From Bradyrhizobium sp. SK17 (GTDB lineage: Bacteria; Pseudomonadota; Alphaproteobacteria; Rhizobiales; Xanthobacteraceae): 64,000 nt of DNA. Of this stretch, positions 44,702 to 53,328 are shown piece by piece. The position numbers were made by a program, and so were the translations under genes. The stretch is from assembly GCF_002831585.1 (NCBI RefSeq), contig NZ_CP025113.1:3921001-3985000 (forward strand), in the 5' to 3' direction. Positions within the stretch are counted from its first letter, which is position 1. Each line of letters starts with the position of its first letter. The notes under the pieces are model-generated. The model was not told the DNA's origin and did no database searches. It worked only from the letters and a program-made list of their open reading frames with translations.

Positions 44702-45951
44702 TGCAAAACACCGTTCATATCATCGGTGCCGGTATTTCCGGCCTCTCAGCGGCGGTGCGGCTCGCCAATGGCGGCTATAAGGCCGCCGTCCACGAGGCGA
44801 CGCAACAGGCTGGTGGCCGTTGCCGCTCCTATTTCGACGCCGCCACCAATCTCACCATCGACAATGGCAACCATCTGCTGCTGTCCGGCAACCGCCACGC
44901 GCTGAACTACGCGCGCGCGATCGGCACCGAAGCCGGCCTGGTGGGGCCCGCGCGCGCGCAGTTTCCGTTCGTCGATCTGGCCACCGGCCAGCGCTGGCAG
45001 CTCGATCTCGGCGACTCCCGCTTGCCGCTGTGGGTGTTCGACGAGGCGCGCCGCGTCCCGGACACGAGCTTGCGCGACTATCTCGCCTTGGCGCCGCTGG
45101 CCTGGGCCGGCACCGGAGCGCTGGTCGGCAACACCATTCCCTGCAAGGGCACGCTGTACGACCGCCTGGTGCAGCCGCTGCTGCTCGCCGCGTTGAACGT
45201 CGATCCGCCGGAGGGCTCGGCCGGGCTCGCCGGCGCCATCGTGCGCGAGACCTTGCTCGCGGGCGGGCAGGCCTGCCGTCCGCTGATCGCGCGCGACGGC
45301 CTGAGTTCGGTCCTGATCGAGCCGGCCGTGAAGCTGCTGCAGGACAGGGGCCACAGCGTCCAGTTCAGTCACGAATTGCGGGCGTTCGGCATGTCCGGCG
45401 ATCGCGTCAGCGAGCTCGACTTCGGCGGTGGCGACAAGATCGCGCTCGGGGCCGACGATGCCGTGGTGCTTGCGGTGCCGCCGCGTGCCGCTTCATCCCT
45501 GCTGCCCGGCGTGAAAACGCCGACCAAATTCCGCGCCATCGTCAACGCGCATTTCCGCGTCGATCCGCCGCGCGACGCCGTGCCCATTCTCGGCGTGGTC
45601 GGCGGCCTCGTGGAGTGGCTGTTCGCCTTCCCGCAGCGGCTGTCGGTGACGATCAGCAATGGCGACCGGCTGGTCGATATGCCGCGCGAGGAGCTCGCGC
45701 AGGCGATCTGGCGGGACATCTGCAAGGCATCGGGCATTTCCGGCGACCTGCCGCCCTGGCAGATCGTGCGCGAGCGGCGTGCCACGTTCGAAGCGACGCC
45801 GGAGCAGAATGCCCTGCGCCCGGGGCCCGCGACGGGGCAAAAAAACCTGTTTCTTGCCGGCGACTGGACTGCTACCGGGTTGCCGGCAACCATCGAGGGA
45901 TCGGTCCGGTCGGGCGATCGTGCCGCCGATCTGGTTCTGGCCAGGCGCTAG
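44701..45951 (+). CDS. hpnE: Hydroxysqualene dehydroxylase HpnE
   Basis: FAD-dependent amine-oxidase/desaturase-like protein, 416 residues, that reduces hydroxysqualene to squalene. The N-terminal dinucleotide-binding motif is HIIGAGISGLSAAVRLA, followed by EATQQAGGRCRSY, and the C-terminal FAD-contact motif is NLFLAGDWTATGLPATIEG. The length is typical. It is coupled to hpnD by a one-base overlap and followed by 135 bases that hold a repeat remnant before shc. Confidence 0.94.
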   Translation: MQNTVHIIGAGISGLSAAVRLANGGYKAAVHEATQQAGGRCRSYFDAATNLTIDNGNHLLLSGNRHALNYARAIGTEAGLVGPARAQFPFVDLATGQRWQLDLGDSRLPLWVFDEARRVPDTSLRDYLALAPLAWAGTGALVGNTIPCKGTLYDRLVQPLLLAALNVDPPEGSAGLAGAIVRETLLAGGQACRPLIARDGLSSVLIEPAVKLLQDRGHSVQFSHELRAFGMSGDRVSELDFGGGDKIALGADDAVVLAVPPRAASSLLPGVKTPTKFRAIVNAHFRVDPPRDAVPILGVVGGLVEWLFAFPQRLSVTISNGDRLVDMPREELAQAIWRDICKASGISGDLPPWQIVRERRATFEATPEQNALRPGPATGQKNLFLAGDWTATGLPATIEGSVRSGDRAADLVLARR

Positions 45952-45965
45952 ATCCGGCCGATTGA

Positions 45966-46053
45966 TTTCGAGCGAAGTGGTTACCGGCTCGCGCAAGGAA
46001 ATTGCGGCCGGGAAAACGGAAGAGCGCGTCCGATTCAATCGGATCGTGCTCCG
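45966..46053. repeat. Degenerate copy of the TCGAGCGAAGTGG-type repeat between hpnE and shc
   Basis: The sequence TCGAGCGAAGTGGTTACCGG and the following CCGATTCAATCGG hairpin resemble the complete copy at 58614-58718 (TTCGAGCGAAGTGGAGACCG and CCGTTCCGATCCCATCGG), but its ends are eroded. It interrupts the otherwise overlapping hpnCDE-shc-hpnG run. Confidence 0.65.
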
Positions 46054-46086
46054 GAGCGGCCGCGGCTTTCGATCAGCCGGCCCGCA

Positions 46087-48069
46087 ATGAAGAGGATATC
46101 GAGCGAAATGCTTTCGAGAGATCACGGCGTCGCAGTCGATCCGGTCGCGCTGGAGAACAGCATCTCCAAGGCAACCGAGGCGCTGCTCGGCTACCGTCAG
46201 TCCGACGGACATTGGGTGTTCGAGCTCGAGGCCGACAGCACCATTCCGGCCGAGTACGTCCTGCTGCGTCACTATCTCGCCGAGCCCGTCGATGCCGCGC
46301 TCGAGGCCAAGATCGCCAGCTATCTGCGCCGCGTCCAGGGCTCGCACGGCGGCTGGCCACTGGTCCATGACGGCCCGTTCGACATGAGCGCCAGCGTGAA
46401 GTCGTACTTCGCGCTGAAGATGATCGGCGATTCCGTCGATGCGCCGCACATGGTGCGGGCACGCGAGGCGATCCGTTCGCGCGGCGGCGCGTCGACCTGC
46501 AATGTGTTCACGCGCTTCCTGCTCGCGCTCTATGGCGTCGTGACCTGGCGCGCAACGCCGGTGCTGCCGATCGAGATCATGCTGCTGCCGATGTGGTCGC
46601 CGTTCCACATCAACAAGATCTCGTATTGGGCGCGCACCACCATGGTGCCGCTGATGGTGCTCGCCGCGCTGAAGCCGCGCGCGAAGAACCCGAAGGGCAT
46701 CGGCATCGACGAGTTGTTCCTGGAGGATCCGAAATCGGTTCGCATGGCGCCGAAGGCGCCGCATCAGAGCGCGAGCTGGTTCTATCTGTTCCGCTCGCTC
46801 GACGCCGTGCTGCGCGTGGTCGAGCCGATGTTCCCGAACCGCCTGCGCCAGCGCGCGATCGATGCCGCGCTCGCCTTCACCGAGGAGCGGTTGAACGGCG
46901 AAGACGGCATGGGCGCGATCTATCCGCCGATGGCCAACATCGTCATGATGTACGAAGCGCTCGGCAAGGATGAGAATTTCCCGCCGCGCGCCATTACCCG
47001 CCGCGGCATCGACAAGCTGCTCGTGATCGGCGACGAGGAGGCCTATTGCCAGCCTTGCGTCTCGCCGGTGTGGGACACTGCGTTGACCTGTCACGCGCTG
47101 CAGGAGGCGGGCGGCGACGACACGTTCGCCAAGGCCAAGCAGGGCCTCGATTGGCTGAAGCCGCGCCAGGTGCTGGAGCTGAAGGGCGATTGGGCGGTCA
47201 AGGCGCCGGATGTTCGTCCCGGCGGCTGGGCGTTCCAATACAACAATGACCACTATCCCGATCTCGACGACACGGCGGTGGTCGTGATGGCGATGGATCG
47301 CGTGCGGCGCCACACTGGCACCCGCGAATATGATGAGGCGATCGCGCGCGGCCGTGAATGGATCGAGGGGCTGCAGAGCCGCGATGGCGGCTGGGCCGCG
47401 TTCGACGCCAACAACCTCGAATACTACCTCAACAATATCCCGTTCTCCGATCACGGCGCTTTGCTCGATCCGCCGACCGAGGACGTCACCGCGCGCTGCA
47501 TCTCGATGCTGGGACAACTCGGCGAGACCGCCGAGAGCAGCAAGGTGATGGCCGACGGCATTGCCTATCTGCGTCGCACCCAGCTGCCCGAGGGTTCCTG
47601 GTACGGTCGCTGGGGCCTGAATTACATCTACGGCACCTGGTCGGTGCTCTGTGCGCTAAATGTCGCAGGGATCGATCGCAACGACCCGATGATCCGGAAA
47701 GCGGTAGAATGGCTGGCGTCGGTCCAGAATCAGGACGGCGGCTGGGGTGAGGACGCAGTCAGTTACCGGCTCGATTACAAGGGTTATGAAGTTGCGCCGT
47801 CGACCTCGTCGCAAACGGCATGGGCTTTGCTTGGGCTGATGGCGGCCGGAGAGGTCGAAAATCCGGCCGTTGTGCGAGGGGTGGAGTACCTAAAGGCAAC
47901 ACAGACGGAAAAAGGACTCTGGGACGAGCAGCGATACACAGCTACGGGGTTTCCGCGGGTATTTTACTTGCGATATCATGGCTACTCGAAGTTCTTTCCG
48001 CTCTGGGCGCTGGCGCGGTATCGGAATTTGAGAAGCACCAATAGCAGGGTGGTAGGGGTTGGGATGTGA
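46087..48069 (+). CDS. shc: Squalene-hopene cyclase
   Basis: Cyclises squalene to hopene and hopanol on the inner membrane; also called HpnF. The 660-residue protein carries the catalytic DLDD motif (Asp392-Asp395, in HYPDLDDTAVVVMAMD), and QW-type repeats such as GSHGGWPL, QSRDGGWAAFDANN, LPEGSWYGRWG, and NQDGGWGEDAVSY. The start used is the ATG at 46087; the ATG at 46108 is an alternative. The stop overlaps the GTG start of hpnG (GTGA). Confidence 0.96.
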   Translation: MKRISSEMLSRDHGVAVDPVALENSISKATEALLGYRQSDGHWVFELEADSTIPAEYVLLRHYLAEPVDAALEAKIASYLRRVQGSHGGWPLVHDGPFDMSASVKSYFALKMIGDSVDAPHMVRAREAIRSRGGASTCNVFTRFLLALYGVVTWRATPVLPIEIMLLPMWSPFHINKISYWARTTMVPLMVLAALKPRAKNPKGIGIDELFLEDPKSVRMAPKAPHQSASWFYLFRSLDAVLRVVEPMFPNRLRQRAIDAALAFTEERLNGEDGMGAIYPPMANIVMMYEALGKDENFPPRAITRRGIDKLLVIGDEEAYCQPCVSPVWDTALTCHALQEAGGDDTFAKAKQGLDWLKPRQVLELKGDWAVKAPDVRPGGWAFQYNNDHYPDLDDTAVVVMAMDRVRRHTGTREYDEAIARGREWIEGLQSRDGGWAAFDANNLEYYLNNIPFSDHGALLDPPTEDVTARCISMLGQLGETAESSKVMADGIAYLRRTQLPEGSWYGRWGLNYIYGTWSVLCALNVAGIDRNDPMIRKAVEWLASVQNQDGGWGEDAVSYRLDYKGYEVAPSTSSQTAWALLGLMAAGEVENPAVVRGVEYLKATQTEKGLWDEQRYTATGFPRVFYLRYHGYSKFFPLWALARYRNLRSTNSRVVGVGM

Positions 48070-48824
48070 TTGTTGAGGCGGGGGCCGCCGGAACCGTGGA
48101 CAGGAGAATTGATCCTCGGCCGGTATTGATTGTGACTGGATTGGTGCAGGAGGCCCGCATCGCGGCAGGTCCCGGCATGATCGTGATCTGCAGCTCGAGC
48201 GATCCGCAACAACTGCGTGCATTGCTGGCGACGCTGGATCCGACCACGTTCCGCGGCGTGATCTCGTTCGGCGTGGCCGGCGGGCTCGACCCGTCGCTCA
48301 AATCGGGCGACGTCGTGGTCGCGACCGAAGTGATGTCCGGCGATACCCGTTTCCTGGCTGCATCCGCGCTGAACGAAGAGATGATCGCCAGCGCTGCGCT
48401 GAAACGCCGCAGGATCGTCCGCGGTGGGCTTGCTGGCGTCGAAGAGGTGATCGCGGCGAAGGCTTGCAAGGCCGCGTTGCGCTCGATGACGGGCGCTGCC
48501 GCAGTCGACATGGAGAGCCATATTGCGGCAGCGTATGCCGCCAAGGCAGGCATTCCGTTCGCCGCGCTGCGTGTGATCAGCGATCCCGCGCACCGGGCCC
48601 TGCCGGAGCTTGCGAAGTCCGCGGTGAAGCCGAATGGCGACATCGACCTGCGCAAGGTGCTGCGCGGCATCGTGCGCAATCCGCGCACGCTGCGCGCGCT
48701 GGTCTCGACCGGCATCGACTTCAACCGCGCGCTGCGCTCGCTGCGCAGCTGCCGCGGCTTCCTGCTCGGCAACGAGGTGCTGATGCCGGTGGACGACGTT
48801 CTGATTACCGCGAAGGCGGCCTGA
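48066..48824 (+). CDS. hpnG: Adenosylhopane nucleosidase HpnG
   Basis: Nucleoside phosphorylase-like protein of 252 residues that removes adenine from adenosylhopane to give ribosylhopane, the step after HpnH. The core has ISFGVAGGLDPSLKSGDVVV and the substrate-site AAAVDMESHIAAAYAAKAG, as in MTA/SAH nucleosidases. The GTG start overlaps the shc stop. A strong hairpin terminator follows 42 bases after the stop. Confidence 0.92.
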   Translation: MIVEAGAAGTVDRRIDPRPVLIVTGLVQEARIAAGPGMIVICSSSDPQQLRALLATLDPTTFRGVISFGVAGGLDPSLKSGDVVVATEVMSGDTRFLAASALNEEMIASAALKRRRIVRGGLAGVEEVIAAKACKAALRSMTGAAAVDMESHIAAAYAAKAGIPFAALRVISDPAHRALPELAKSAVKPNGDIDLRKVLRGIVRNPRTLRALVSTGIDFNRALRSLRSCRGFLLGNEVLMPVDDVLITAKAA

Positions 48825-48866
48825 TCCGCAGAAGCGCGGTTTCTCGCACCGTCAAGTTCGGACGAC

Positions 48867-48897
48867 AAAGGCCCGGTCGCATCGCGATCGGGCCTTT
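48867..48897. terminator. Rho-independent terminator after hpnG
   Basis: 14-base stem AAAGGCCCGGTCGC / GCGATCGGGCCTTT with one G-T pair and a three-base ATC loop, followed by TGTCTTTGG. It is almost identical to the hairpin at 53273-53303 beside hpnH. Confidence 0.92.
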
Positions 48898-49182
48898 GTC
48901 TTTGGTGCCTGATGGATGCCGTCCGGTGCGGTGTCATGAGCAAGCGCTTCGCCGGCTCAGCATCGCTGCCAGGGGACGGTGAGGGGGCGCGCGTCGCTGT
49001 TCCGGCCGCCCCGCCGGCAGCGTTGCTGCTCTCTCGGTAAGCCCGTTGCTGGTGATCCGCACTGCCGTCTTGTGGCCTCGGGTATCCCCGAGGGAATCGG
49101 GTGTCCCGCGAGGGAACTTGACAGCGATCGGCGTTCGGACCATTGTGAATTATGATCCTGAATTCATGAATAACGGTTCACT
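48898..49182. other. Upstream region of the TetR gene
   Basis: About 285 bases without a gene. A perfect hairpin CCTCGGG-TATC-CCCGAGG lies at 49076-49093, and an AT-rich imperfect dyad with the core palindrome TGAATTCA (49159-49166), bounded by GTGAA and TTCAC, lies directly before the TetR start. The latter is a plausible autoregulatory operator, not recognised by sequence. Confidence 0.45.
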
Positions 49183-49827
49183 ATGGCAATCGCTGCAGTT
49201 CGGCTCAATCAGCTGGTCGAGACCAAGGCGCGCATTCTGGACGCTGCCAGGGAGGCCGTGGCGCTCAGTGGGTGGAAGGATGCCCAGATCGCCCTGATCG
49301 CCTCACGGGCTGGCGTGGCCACGGGCAGCGTGTATCGCTACTTCGACTCCAAGGCGGACCTGTACGCGCAGGTGCTCGGACTGGTGTCCGAGCGCGAGGT
49401 CGCCGTGGTGGCCGCGATCGTCGCGGCGGAGGGTTCCGCGTCGCAGTGCCTGGTGGACGCGATCTACACCTTCGCGGTCCGGGCGATGCGTGGCCGCCGT
49501 CTGGCCTACGCGCTGATCGCAGAACCCTGTGAACCCGAGATCGACGCGGCGCGCCTCAAATACCGGGCAGCGCTGGCCGATCAGATCGCAGGCCTGGTCC
49601 GGCGCGGCATCGCCAGCGGCGAGTTCGTCGAGATCGACGCCAATGTCGCGGCATCCTGCGTGACCGGCGCCTTCATGGAAGCGCTGGTTGGTCCTCTGGC
49701 GCCCGAAGCGGCCCCCGATTCCGATGCGGCGAGAGCGATCGCGCAAGCGATCGCCGGATTGTCCGCGCGCATGCTGTTTCGCCATCCCACGCCCGAATTG
49801 ACCCCTGTATCGAGAGTCTCCGCATGA
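49183..49827 (+). CDS. TetR-family transcriptional regulator
   Basis: A 214-residue regulator with the N-terminal TetR helix-turn-helix: TKARILDAAREAVALSG, then IALIASRAGVATGSVYRYFDSKADLYAQVL. The C-terminal half is a helical ligand-binding domain. The stop overlaps the following acyl-CoA-dehydrogenase-like gene (ATGA at 49824-49827), so it likely controls its own operon, perhaps in response to an acyl-CoA or related ligand (inference). Confidence 0.9.
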   Translation: MAIAAVRLNQLVETKARILDAAREAVALSGWKDAQIALIASRAGVATGSVYRYFDSKADLYAQVLGLVSEREVAVVAAIVAAEGSASQCLVDAIYTFAVRAMRGRRLAYALIAEPCEPEIDAARLKYRAALADQIAGLVRRGIASGEFVEIDANVAASCVTGAFMEALVGPLAPEAAPDSDAARAIAQAIAGLSARMLFRHPTPELTPVSRVSA

Positions 49828-51524
49828 ACGCGCGCATCCAGCCGGTTGCCGTCGCGGGTCCGCACGCCGGTGCGTTCGCGACCCATCAGGTCTGCAATCA
49901 GGCGCGGCCAGCCGCCGGCTTCAACGCGTTCGATGACGACCGCGCGCTGAGCGGCCTGATCGCAAGGATGGCGCCGTGGGCGAGAGACCGGCTTTCCGCG
50001 CTCGGCGCCCATGCCGGCAACGAGGCCGTGCAGGATGCCGCGCGGCTTGCCAACGAGCATGAGCCGAAGCTCATGACCCATGACCGCTACGGCAACCGGA
50101 ACGATTGGGTGGAATTTCATCCGGCCTGGCATCAATTGATGACGCTGGCGTTCCAGAGCGAGGTCCATAGCCTGGCCTGGTCGACGCGCGAGCCGTATGG
50201 CCATCTGGCCCGCGCGGCGCTGAGCTATCTCTGGAATCAGATCGAGAACGGCGTCGGTTGCCCGACCGGGATGGCGTACGCCGCCATCGCCGGATTTGCC
50301 GGCAAGCCGCAATTCAATCTGTGGCGGGAGCGCACGCTGGCGGCGGATTACGATCCGCGCCGGCTTCCGATCGATGCCAAGCGCGCGGCCGTCATCGGCT
50401 ACGCGATGACCGAGAAGCAGGGCGGCTCGGACCTCCGCGAGACCCAGACCACCGCGCGCTTCGTCGAGCGTGGTGCGCATGGCGAGATCTATGCGATCAC
50501 CGGCCACAAATGGTTCTTCTCGGTACCGGTCGCCGACGGATTCTACACGCTGGCGCGCACGCCGTCCGGCGTCAGTTGCCTGTTCGTGCCGCGCCTGCTG
50601 CCGGACGGCAGCGCCAACCGCATTCACATTCAGCGATTGAAGGACAAATGCGGCAACCGTTCGAACGCCTCGAGCGAGATCGAGTATCACGACACGTGGT
50701 CGATTCTGGTCGGCGAAGAAGGCCGCGGCATCGCTGAGATCCTCTCGCATGCGCATTTGACGCGGCTCGATTTCGCGGTCGGCTCCGCCGGGCTGATGCG
50801 TCAGGCGTTGAGCCTTGCCATCAATCACGCGCAAACCCGGACCGCGTTCGGCAGGCCGATGTCGGAGCTACCGATGCAGCGCAACGTGCTTGCCGACCTC
50901 GCGCTGGAGAGCGAGGCGGCGATGCTTGGCGCATTTCGCGTCGCGCGTGCGACCGACGGCTTGCAGACCAGCGAGCACGAGCGGCTGCTGGCGCGGGTCG
51001 CGACGCCGGTGGTGAAGTTCTGGAATTGCCAGCGTGCGCCGGCCTTCACCTATGAGTGCCTGCAGGTGCACGGCGGCAATGGCTTCATCATGGAGAACGC
51101 GATGGCGCGGCTCTATCGTGAGGCGCCGCTGAATTCGATCTGGGAAGGCACCTCCAACATGATGTGCATGGACGTGCTGCGGGCGATGCAGCGCGATGCA
51201 GAATGCCGCGACGCGTTCGTCGACGAACTGCGCGCGAGCAGGAGCCTCAACCCGATCTACGACAAGAGCGTCGACGATCTCGCCGATCGGCTGCACGCGC
51301 GATATCCGGACGACGGGCATGCACGGGCGCTGGTCACCCGTATGGCGCATGCCTTGCAGGCGGCCGAGATGTTGCGGCACGGCGATGCCGCGGCTGCCGA
51401 CCTGTTCGTGCGATCCCGGTTCGGCGCGGACGGGATGCACGTCTTCGGCACGCTGCCGTCGTCGGCGGAACTTGCCGGCATCGTCGAACGCGCATCCGTC
51501 ATCCGTCAGCAGGGGCTCCAGTAA
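49824..51524 (+). CDS. Acyl-CoA dehydrogenase family protein, AidB-like
   Basis: Flavoprotein of 566 residues, longer than classic acyl-CoA dehydrogenases and of the AidB branch. FAD-contact regions GYAMTEKQGGSDLRETQT and GHKWFFSVPVAD, a substrate-loop LKDKCGNRSNASSEIEY, and the C-terminal VHGGNGFIMENAMARLYREA and NSIWEGTSNMMCMDVLR are all AidB-like. E. coli AidB is DNA-associated and linked to alkylation protection, but many relatives are simply uncharacterised dehydrogenases. Here it is coupled to TetR upstream and a class II aldolase two bases downstream, which favours a metabolic role. Confidence 0.85.
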   Translation: MNARIQPVAVAGPHAGAFATHQVCNQARPAAGFNAFDDDRALSGLIARMAPWARDRLSALGAHAGNEAVQDAARLANEHEPKLMTHDRYGNRNDWVEFHPAWHQLMTLAFQSEVHSLAWSTREPYGHLARAALSYLWNQIENGVGCPTGMAYAAIAGFAGKPQFNLWRERTLAADYDPRRLPIDAKRAAVIGYAMTEKQGGSDLRETQTTARFVERGAHGEIYAITGHKWFFSVPVADGFYTLARTPSGVSCLFVPRLLPDGSANRIHIQRLKDKCGNRSNASSEIEYHDTWSILVGEEGRGIAEILSHAHLTRLDFAVGSAGLMRQALSLAINHAQTRTAFGRPMSELPMQRNVLADLALESEAAMLGAFRVARATDGLQTSEHERLLARVATPVVKFWNCQRAPAFTYECLQVHGGNGFIMENAMARLYREAPLNSIWEGTSNMMCMDVLRAMQRDAECRDAFVDELRASRSLNPIYDKSVDDLADRLHARYPDDGHARALVTRMAHALQAAEMLRHGDAAAADLFVRSRFGADGMHVFGTLPSSAELAGIVERASVIRQQGLQ

Positions 51525-51525
51525 C

Positions 51526-52368
51526 ATGCGTCAGAGCGAAGTTTGTGCGGTCGGCGATATCAGGGCCGCGGTGGGCGAAGTGGAATGGGCAACCCGGATC
51601 GACCTCGCCGCGTGCTATCGCCTGGTCGCGCTCTATGGAATGACCGACCTGATCTACAATCATATCAGCGCGCAGGTGCCGGGGCATGACGACCAGTATC
51701 TGATCAATCCCTATGGCATGCTGTACGAGGAAATCACCGCGTCGAGCCTCGTCAAGATCGATATCGAGGGCCGCACCTTGCTGCAGCCCGACCATGGCTA
51801 CAATGTCAACGTCGCCGGATTTTACCTGCACGCCCCGATCCATCGCGCGCGCCCCGACGTGAAGTGCGTTCTGCATACCCATACCAGGGCGGGCACCGCG
51901 GTCAGCACGCTTGCCGAAGGGCTGCTGCCGCTGTCGCAAACCGCGATGCGGTTTCACGGCCGGATCGGCTATCACGACTTCGAAGGGCCGGCGATCGATC
52001 GCGACGAATGCGATCGCGTGGTCGCCGATCTCGGCCGCAACAACGTGCTGGTGTTGCGCAATCATGGCCTGCTGGTCTGCGGCAACACGATCCCGCAGGC
52101 GTTCAACGCGATCTACTGGCTCGAGCAGGCGTGCCGGATCCAGGTCGATGCGCTCGGCTGCGGCCGGCCGCTGCACGCGCCGACCGAACTCGCGATCGAC
52201 AACACGGTAACCTGCTTTGCCGGCACCGAGATCACGCTCGACAATGAGCGCGATACCAATCCGGTGCTGAATGAGGCGGCGCAAAATCTGCAAGCCGGTT
52301 ACGGCCTGCTGGAATGGCCGGCGCTGCGGCGCAGGCTCGACCGCATCGACGGGAGCTATGCGCAATGA
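51526..52368 (+). CDS. Class II aldolase/adducin-family protein
   Basis: A 280-residue protein with the class II aldolase fold. Zinc ligands are the histidines of VLHTHTRAGTAV near residue 110, and LRNHGLLVCGNTI near 175. LIYNHISAQVPG and YLINPYGMLYEEITASSLV complete the phosphate/substrate side. Fuculose-phosphate aldolase relatives include decarboxylases and hydrolases, so the reaction is uncertain. It starts two bases after the AidB-like gene, and its stop overlaps the next gene (ATGA). Confidence 0.86.
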   Translation: MRQSEVCAVGDIRAAVGEVEWATRIDLAACYRLVALYGMTDLIYNHISAQVPGHDDQYLINPYGMLYEEITASSLVKIDIEGRTLLQPDHGYNVNVAGFYLHAPIHRARPDVKCVLHTHTRAGTAVSTLAEGLLPLSQTAMRFHGRIGYHDFEGPAIDRDECDRVVADLGRNNVLVLRNHGLLVCGNTIPQAFNAIYWLEQACRIQVDALGCGRPLHAPTELAIDNTVTCFAGTEITLDNERDTNPVLNEAAQNLQAGYGLLEWPALRRRLDRIDGSYAQ

Positions 52369-53264
52369 GCCCGTCGCTCGCGGCGTTGCGGATCGGCTTC
52401 ATCGGGGCCGGTCGCGTGGCGCAGACGCTCGCGCCCGCGTTCACCCGTGCGGGCCTAAATGTCGCGGCCTTTTACAACCGCGGTCCCGACGCCGCGGCGC
52501 AACTCGGCTCCCGCGTGCCGTCGGCACGGCCGATGGCGGATGCGCAGCAGGTCGTCGACGGCTGCGACATGGTTTTCCTCACGGTCAGTGACGACGCGAT
52601 CCTGCCGGTCTGCCGTGCCTTGCGCTGGGAGCCGCGGCATCGCGTGGTCCATTGCAGCGGCGCGACCGAGCTGGCCGCGCTGGATCACGCGAAATCCGCA
52701 GGTGCGGCGACCGGCGGATTTCATCCGATGCAGATGTTCGCAAATCCCGACGTCGCGCTGGAGGGATTGCGCGGCTGCACCGTCGGCATCGAGGCCGAGC
52801 CCGACTTCCGCCGCGATCTGGAACGGCTTGCGGCCAGCATCGGATGCGAGCCGCTGGCGCTGCCGGCCGGCGTGCGGGCGCTCTACCATGCCTCGGCCTA
52901 TTACGTCGGCCCGTTCCTGATCGCGCTGCTCAAGGAGGGCGTCGAACTCTGGAAGAGTTTTGGCGCCAGCGAAGCCGATGCGCTGCGTGCCATGATGCCG
53001 CTGTTGCGAGGCACGGTCGCGGCCGTGCTCGACGGCGGACTGGCCAACGGCATGGGCGGCTGCGTGGCGCGCGGCGACGTTGGCACGATCGTCAAGCACC
53101 TCGCGGCATTGGACGGCCGCTTTCCGTCCTCGGGCGCGCTGTACCGCGAACTGGCGCTGCGTAACGTCCCGCTCGGGATCGAACGCGGCACGCTCAGCGC
53201 GCCGCGCGCAGCGGAGATCGAGAAATTGCTGCTGCGATCCGCTGACAGCCGCGTTCCGGCATAA
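52365..53264 (+). CDS. Rossmann-fold DUF2520 protein
   Basis: About 299 residues. The N-terminal NAD(P)-binding motif is RIGFIGAGRVAQTLAPAF, with FLTVSDDAILPVC, VHCSGA and GFHPMQMFANP, which are the DUF2520 hallmarks (related to prephenate/6-phosphogluconate-type dehydrogenases). The C-terminal helical domain contains LYHASAYYVGPFLIALLKEG. The enzyme reaction is unknown. It is the last gene of a four-gene operon with TetR, AidB-like and aldolase genes and ends before a hairpin terminator. Confidence 0.85.
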   Translation: MSPSLAALRIGFIGAGRVAQTLAPAFTRAGLNVAAFYNRGPDAAAQLGSRVPSARPMADAQQVVDGCDMVFLTVSDDAILPVCRALRWEPRHRVVHCSGATELAALDHAKSAGAATGGFHPMQMFANPDVALEGLRGCTVGIEAEPDFRRDLERLAASIGCEPLALPAGVRALYHASAYYVGPFLIALLKEGVELWKSFGASEADALRAMMPLLRGTVAAVLDGGLANGMGGCVARGDVGTIVKHLAALDGRFPSSGALYRELALRNVPLGIERGTLSAPRAAEIEKLLLRSADSRVPA

Positions 53265-53272
53265 TGAAAACA

Positions 53273-53303
53273 AAAGGCCCGGTCGCATCGCGATCGGGCC
53301 CTT
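53273..53303. terminator. Hairpin terminator between the DUF2520 gene and hpnH
   Basis: The stem GGCCCGGTCGC / GCGATCGGGCC with loop ATC (53276-53300), preceded by AAAA and followed by a weaker CTTGTCC. It lies between two convergent genes and shares a 28-base identical core with the hairpin after hpnG. Confidence 0.88.
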
Positions 53304-53328
53304 GTCCTTGATGTCCTGACGGCGCGGC

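Noticed and set aside
45493..47517. 674-residue open frame antisense to hpnE and shc
   Set aside because: It spans two genes with unmistakable family motifs and has no recognisable domain or ribosome-binding site.
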